Assembly: GCA_037132135.1 (NCBI GenBank)
Contig: JBAXPR010000137.1
Location: forward strand, 1 to 8,311
DNA from: BOG-933 sp037132135
GTDB taxonomy: Bacteria > Pseudomonadota > Alphaproteobacteria > Azospirillales > Azospirillaceae
Direction of reading: 5' to 3'
DNA length: 8,311 bases
In this document: in pieces, positions 6,042 to 8,311 of the stretch
How the letters are laid out: every line of letters begins with the position of its first letter
Numbering within the stretch: the first letter of the stretch is position 1
Notes under the pieces: generated by a model
Told to the model about the DNA's origin: nothing
What the model saw: the letters and a program-made list of their open reading frames with translations, nothing else
Database searches by the model: none
Position numbers and translations under genes: made by a program

Positions 6042-6075
6042 GCCACCGGCGGTGGCTGGCGACTATTGCCATTTT
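6042..6075 (+). terminator. Hairpins followed by a T-rich tract, candidate terminator
   Basis: GCCACC (6042-6047) and GGTGGC (6051-6056) form a perfect 6-bp stem with a 3-nt loop. Directly after it, TGGC (6057-6060) and GCCA (6068-6071) form a short stem followed by TTTT. The abrupt shift to AT-rich sequence fits the end of the upstream unit just before the ccoN promoter. The second stem is short, so termination is plausible but unproven. Confidence 0.35.
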
Positions 6076-6105
6076 AAATAGTTTGTTAATCATGCCTATC
6101 CACCA

Positions 6106-6119
6106 TTGAGAATTATCAA
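6106..6119. promoter_or_regulatory. Fnr/FixK-type box of the ccoN promoter
   Basis: TTGAG-AATT-ATCAA differs from the consensus TTGAT-N4-ATCAA at one base and keeps the TTGA-N6-TCAA core intact, with flanking A and T extending the dyad to ATTGA-N6-TCAAT. Oxygen-responsive Fnr, Anr or FixK activation of ccoNOQP is well established in proteobacteria. If it acts at the common -41.5 position, transcription would start near 6154, giving a leader of about 178 nt. No strong -10 hexamer is evident there (CAATTC at 6145-6150 is the nearest). The near-identical copy at 658-671 supports a shared regulator. Confidence 0.75.
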
Positions 6120-6180
6120 TCGTCAAAATACCTTGATTACTCGCCAATTCTCACGTTAGATAGGCCCGTATAACTTGTCT

Positions 6181-6285
6181 TGCTCACGTCCGAGCACGGG
6201 TCACCAAGCGCAGTCGTTCCCTCGGGTCTGAACAGGGCGACGGCGCGCAGCGGCGAAAGGGGCGGTCGGCGTTCTCCCGGTTCAG
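6181..6285 (+). other. Structured GC-rich leader of ccoN
   Basis: Downstream of the presumed start site, TGCTC (6181-6185) pairs with GAGCA (6192-6196). Farther on, CTGAAC (6228-6233) pairs with GTTCAG (6280-6285) and, past one mismatch, GGG (6235-6237) pairs with CCC (6276-6278). The enclosed GC-rich segment can fold further. The long leader with paired elements could influence ccoN translation or mRNA stability; no known riboswitch class is recognised. Confidence 0.35.
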
Positions 6286-6331
6286 CATGCCGCCGGGGCA
6301 ATGTTCGCTGACTTCATCAAAGGAGATGTGA

Positions 6332-7801
6332 ATGACGGAACTGGCAGCGACACCGGGATCGGCACCCCAAACCGGGCAATATGCGGACAAATACATCCGC
6401 TATTTTTCGGTTGCGACGGTGTTCTGGGTCATCATTGGGATGACTATGGGTGTCTATATTGCGTCGGAGCTGGCGTTTCCGGCGCTAAATCTTGGTCTGG
6501 AGTGGACCAGTTTCGGGCGGCTTCGCCCGGTGCATACCTCCGGCGTCGTGTTCGCCTTTGGCGGCAGCGCCCTGTTCGCGACCTCGTTCTACGTCGTGCA
6601 ACGGACCTGCCGGGCGCGAGTCTGGGGCGGCGAAGCGGTGATGGGCTTCCTGTTCTGGGGCTATCAGGCGTTCATCGTCATGGCCGCTCTCGGCTATGTT
6701 CTGGGCGTCACCCAGGGCAAGGAATATGCCGAGCCGGAATGGTATGCCGATCTCTGGTTGACCGTCGTTTGGGTCACCTATATCGCGGCCTTCATCGGCA
6801 CGCTGGTGAAGCGCAAGGAACCCCACATCTATGTGGCCAACTGGTTCTTCCTCGGCTTCATGGTCACGGTGGCGATCCTGCACCTCGGCAACAACGTCAA
6901 CGTGCCGGTGTCGTTCTTCGGCGCCAAGAGCTACACGGTGGTGTCAGGTGTTCAGAGCGCGATGGTGCAGTGGTGGTACGGCCATAATGCGGTCGGCTTC
7001 TTCCTGACCGCCGGTTTCCTTGGCATCATGTATTACTTCGTGCCCAAGCAAGCCCAGCGCCCGGTCTATTCCTACCGCCTGTCGATCGTGCACTTCTGGT
7101 CCCTGTTGTTCATGTACATCTGGGCCGGCCCGCACCATCTCCACTACACGTCTCTGCCCGACTGGACCCAGACCCTTGGCATGACCTTCTCGGTGATGCT
7201 GTGGATGCCGTCCTGGGGCGGCATGTTCAATGGCATCATGACCCTCTCCGGGGCCTGGGATAAGATCCGCACCGACCCGATCATCCGCTTCCTGGTGACC
7301 TCGATCGCGTTCTACGGCATGAGCACCTTCGAAGGGCCGCTGATGGCGGTGAAGCCGGTCAATGCCCTCTCGCACTACACCGACTGGACCGTCGGCCACG
7401 TGCACTCCGGTGCGCTCGGCTGGGTCGCGTTCGTCAGCTTTGGCGCGCTTTATCACATGATTCCCAAGCTGTGGAAGCGGGAGCGGCTTTACTCGCTGCG
7501 CCTGGTCAGCCTCCACTTCTGGTTGGCGACGATCGGCATCATTCTGTACATCTGCGCCATGTGGGTGTCGGGCATCATGCAGGGTCTGATGTGGCGTGCC
7601 TATGACGCCCAGGGCTTCCTCCAGTATTCGTTCGTGGAAACGGTCGCGGCGATGCATCCGTTCTACGAAATCCGCGCTTTGGGTGGCCTCTTCTACCTCA
7701 GCGGCGCGCTCATCATGGCCTACAACGTTTACCGGACCATCAAGGGCGATGTGCGGACTGAAAAGCCGTATGTCTCCTCGCCGGTAGCCGTGGCCGCTTG
7801 A
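6332..7801 (+). CDS. ccoN: CcoN/FixN, catalytic subunit I of cbb3 cytochrome c oxidase
   Basis: CcoN is the haem-copper subunit of the high-affinity cbb3 oxidase; it reduces O2 to water and pumps protons across the inner membrane. The 489-residue length and about twelve hydrophobic helices are normal. By comparison with known cbb3 structures, H68 (RPVHTS) and H358 are the low-spin haem b ligands, H356 (GHVHSG) binds haem b3, and H218 (YGHNA), H268 and H269 (GPHH) bind CuB, with Y262 as the cross-linked tyrosine. All are present. AAAGGAG (6319-6325) stands 6 nt before the ATG, the best ribosome-binding site in the cluster. The gene has its own promoter region with a Fnr-type box. ccoO follows after 18 nt. 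Its base composition is less GC-extreme than ccoI, consistent with a highly expressed gene. Confidence 0.98.
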   Translation: MTELAATPGSAPQTGQYADKYIRYFSVATVFWVIIGMTMGVYIASELAFPALNLGLEWTSFGRLRPVHTSGVVFAFGGSALFATSFYVVQRTCRARVWGGEAVMGFLFWGYQAFIVMAALGYVLGVTQGKEYAEPEWYADLWLTVVWVTYIAAFIGTLVKRKEPHIYVANWFFLGFMVTVAILHLGNNVNVPVSFFGAKSYTVVSGVQSAMVQWWYGHNAVGFFLTAGFLGIMYYFVPKQAQRPVYSYRLSIVHFWSLLFMYIWAGPHHLHYTSLPDWTQTLGMTFSVMLWMPSWGGMFNGIMTLSGAWDKIRTDPIIRFLVTSIAFYGMSTFEGPLMAVKPVNALSHYTDWTVGHVHSGALGWVAFVSFGALYHMIPKLWKRERLYSLRLVSLHFWLATIGIILYICAMWVSGIMQGLMWRAYDAQGFLQYSFVETVAAMHPFYEIRALGGLFYLSGALIMAYNVYRTIKGDVRTEKPYVSSPVAVAA

Positions 7802-7819
7802 GGATGGAGGACCGAACTC

Positions 7820-8311
7820 ATGGCTCACGATAAAGACACGATCCACCATAAGATCGAAAAGAACGTCGTTCTGATGTTCATCCTCGTCCTGATCACGGTT
7901 TCGATCGGTGGCATGGTGCAGATTCTGCCCCTGTTCACCATCGAATCGACGATCGAGAAGGTCGATGGCATGCGCCCGTACTCTCCTCTGGAGCTGGCCG
8001 GGTGGAATATCTACGTCCGCGAGGGCTGCTACCTCTGCCACAGCCAGCAGATCCGTCCGTTCCGTGACGAAGTGGAACGCTACGGTCACTACTCGCTGGC
8101 GGCCGAAAGCATGTATGACCATCCCTTCCAGTGGGGGTCCAAGCGGACCGGTCCCGATCTCGCCCGGGTCGGCGGCAAATACTCCAATGAATGGCATACC
8201 GCCCATCTGGTCAATCCGCGCGCGGTGGTACCGGAATCGGTGATGCCGACCTATCCGTGGATGAAGTCCCGGCCCCTGAAGTTCGACGACGTCCAGGATC
8301 ACATGAAGACC
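7820..8311 (+). CDS. ccoO: CcoO/FixO, mono-haem cytochrome c subunit II (partial)
   Basis: CcoO is the membrane-anchored mono-haem cytochrome c of cbb3 oxidase that passes electrons to CcoN. The first 164 codons are present and the frame runs off the window end. An N-terminal membrane helix (about 15-38) precedes the haem-binding CYLCH (C70, C73, H74) and the conserved GSKRTGPDLARVGG (106-119). The likely axial Met is M142 in VMPTYPW. Typical full length is about 200-240 residues, so roughly a quarter or more is missing. GGAGG (7806-7810) lies 9 nt before the ATG. Its position 18 nt after ccoN marks the start of the ccoNO(QP) operon; ccoQ and ccoP would be expected beyond the edge. Confidence 0.97.
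   Translation, partial: MAHDKDTIHHKIEKNVVLMFILVLITVSIGGMVQILPLFTIESTIEKVDGMRPYSPLELAGWNIYVREGCYLCHSQQIRPFRDEVERYGHYSLAAESMYDHPFQWGSKRTGPDLARVGGKYSNEWHTAHLVNPRAVVPESVMPTYPWMKSRPLKFDDVQDHMKT

Larger units (their letters stand above)
5920..6331. other. Non-coding region between the DUF2946-like gene and ccoN
   Basis: No convincing gene is seen in these 412 nt. The first part (to about 6060) is GC-rich with a run of small hairpins: 5944-5958, 5965-5983 and 5998-6010. The middle (6063-6160) is AT-rich and carries the Fnr/FixK box at 6106-6119, marking the ccoN promoter. The last part (6181-6331) is GC-rich again, forms a structured leader, and ends in the ccoN Shine-Dalgarno AAAGGAG (6319-6325). 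Confidence 0.7.

Noticed and set aside
6027..6077. 16-codon ORF upstream of the ccoN promoter
   Set aside because: It has no ribosome-binding site and consists largely of the hairpin 6042-6056; coding is unlikely.
6133..6146. Second Fnr-like half-site TTGAT near the ccoN promoter
   Set aside because: The right half (CGCCA) matches only two of five consensus bases, so it is not a credible second box.
6944..8302. Minus-strand open frame (452 codons) opposite ccoN and ccoO
   Set aside because: It spans two well-supported genes and has shadow-like composition without any domain.

Overview
The window is a high-GC bacterial segment that carries most of a cbb3-type cytochrome c oxidase locus together with its copper-insertion machinery. 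Gene content, a Crp/Fnr-type operator in front of ccoN and the ccoI-style copper ATPase all suggest a microaerobic-capable proteobacterium. An alphaproteobacterium is my best guess, but nothing here fixes the genus.

Layout. 1-388 (+) is the C-terminal part of a SafE/TauE-like membrane protein (COG2836 type), a usual companion of ccoGHIS clusters. 454-636 (-) is a 60-residue two-helix membrane protein of unknown function. It has a perfect Shine-Dalgarno and its own intrinsic terminator (393-427), and it is convergent with the SafE gene. 637-860 is the divergent regulatory region between that gene and ccoG. It holds an Fnr-like half-conserved box, a perfect inverted repeat (706-725), a long RNA hairpin (770-815) and a possible 37-codon Cys/His-containing leader ORF. 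861-5406 (+) is ccoG-ccoH-ccoI-ccoS, tightly packed, with a 16-nt overlap (ccoH/ccoI) and an unusually long 95-nt overlap (ccoI/ccoS). 5518-5919 (+) is a DUF2946-like small secreted or membrane protein with Cys residues and a C-terminal RAPPA motif. This is the family that includes copper-responsive upstream ORFs. 5920-6331 is a 412-nt non-coding stretch with several hairpins, an AT-rich promoter area with a good Fnr/FixK box (6106-6119) and a structured leader. 6332-7801 (+) is ccoN and 7820-8311 (+) is the start of ccoO, cut by the window edge.

How it works together. CcoN (haem b, haem b3, CuB) and CcoO (membrane-anchored cytochrome c) form the oxidase core. CcoG, CcoH, CcoI and CcoS, helped by the SafE-like protein, reduce, export and insert copper and complete assembly. 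The almost identical 17-bp operator copies at 657-673 (before ccoG) and 6105-6121 (before ccoN) suggest that one oxygen-responsive regulator controls both the assembly and structural transcription units. The least ordinary parts are the DUF2946 gene placed between the assembly and structural genes, the uncharacterised antisense-side membrane protein, and the possible Cys-containing leader ORF coupled to ccoG.
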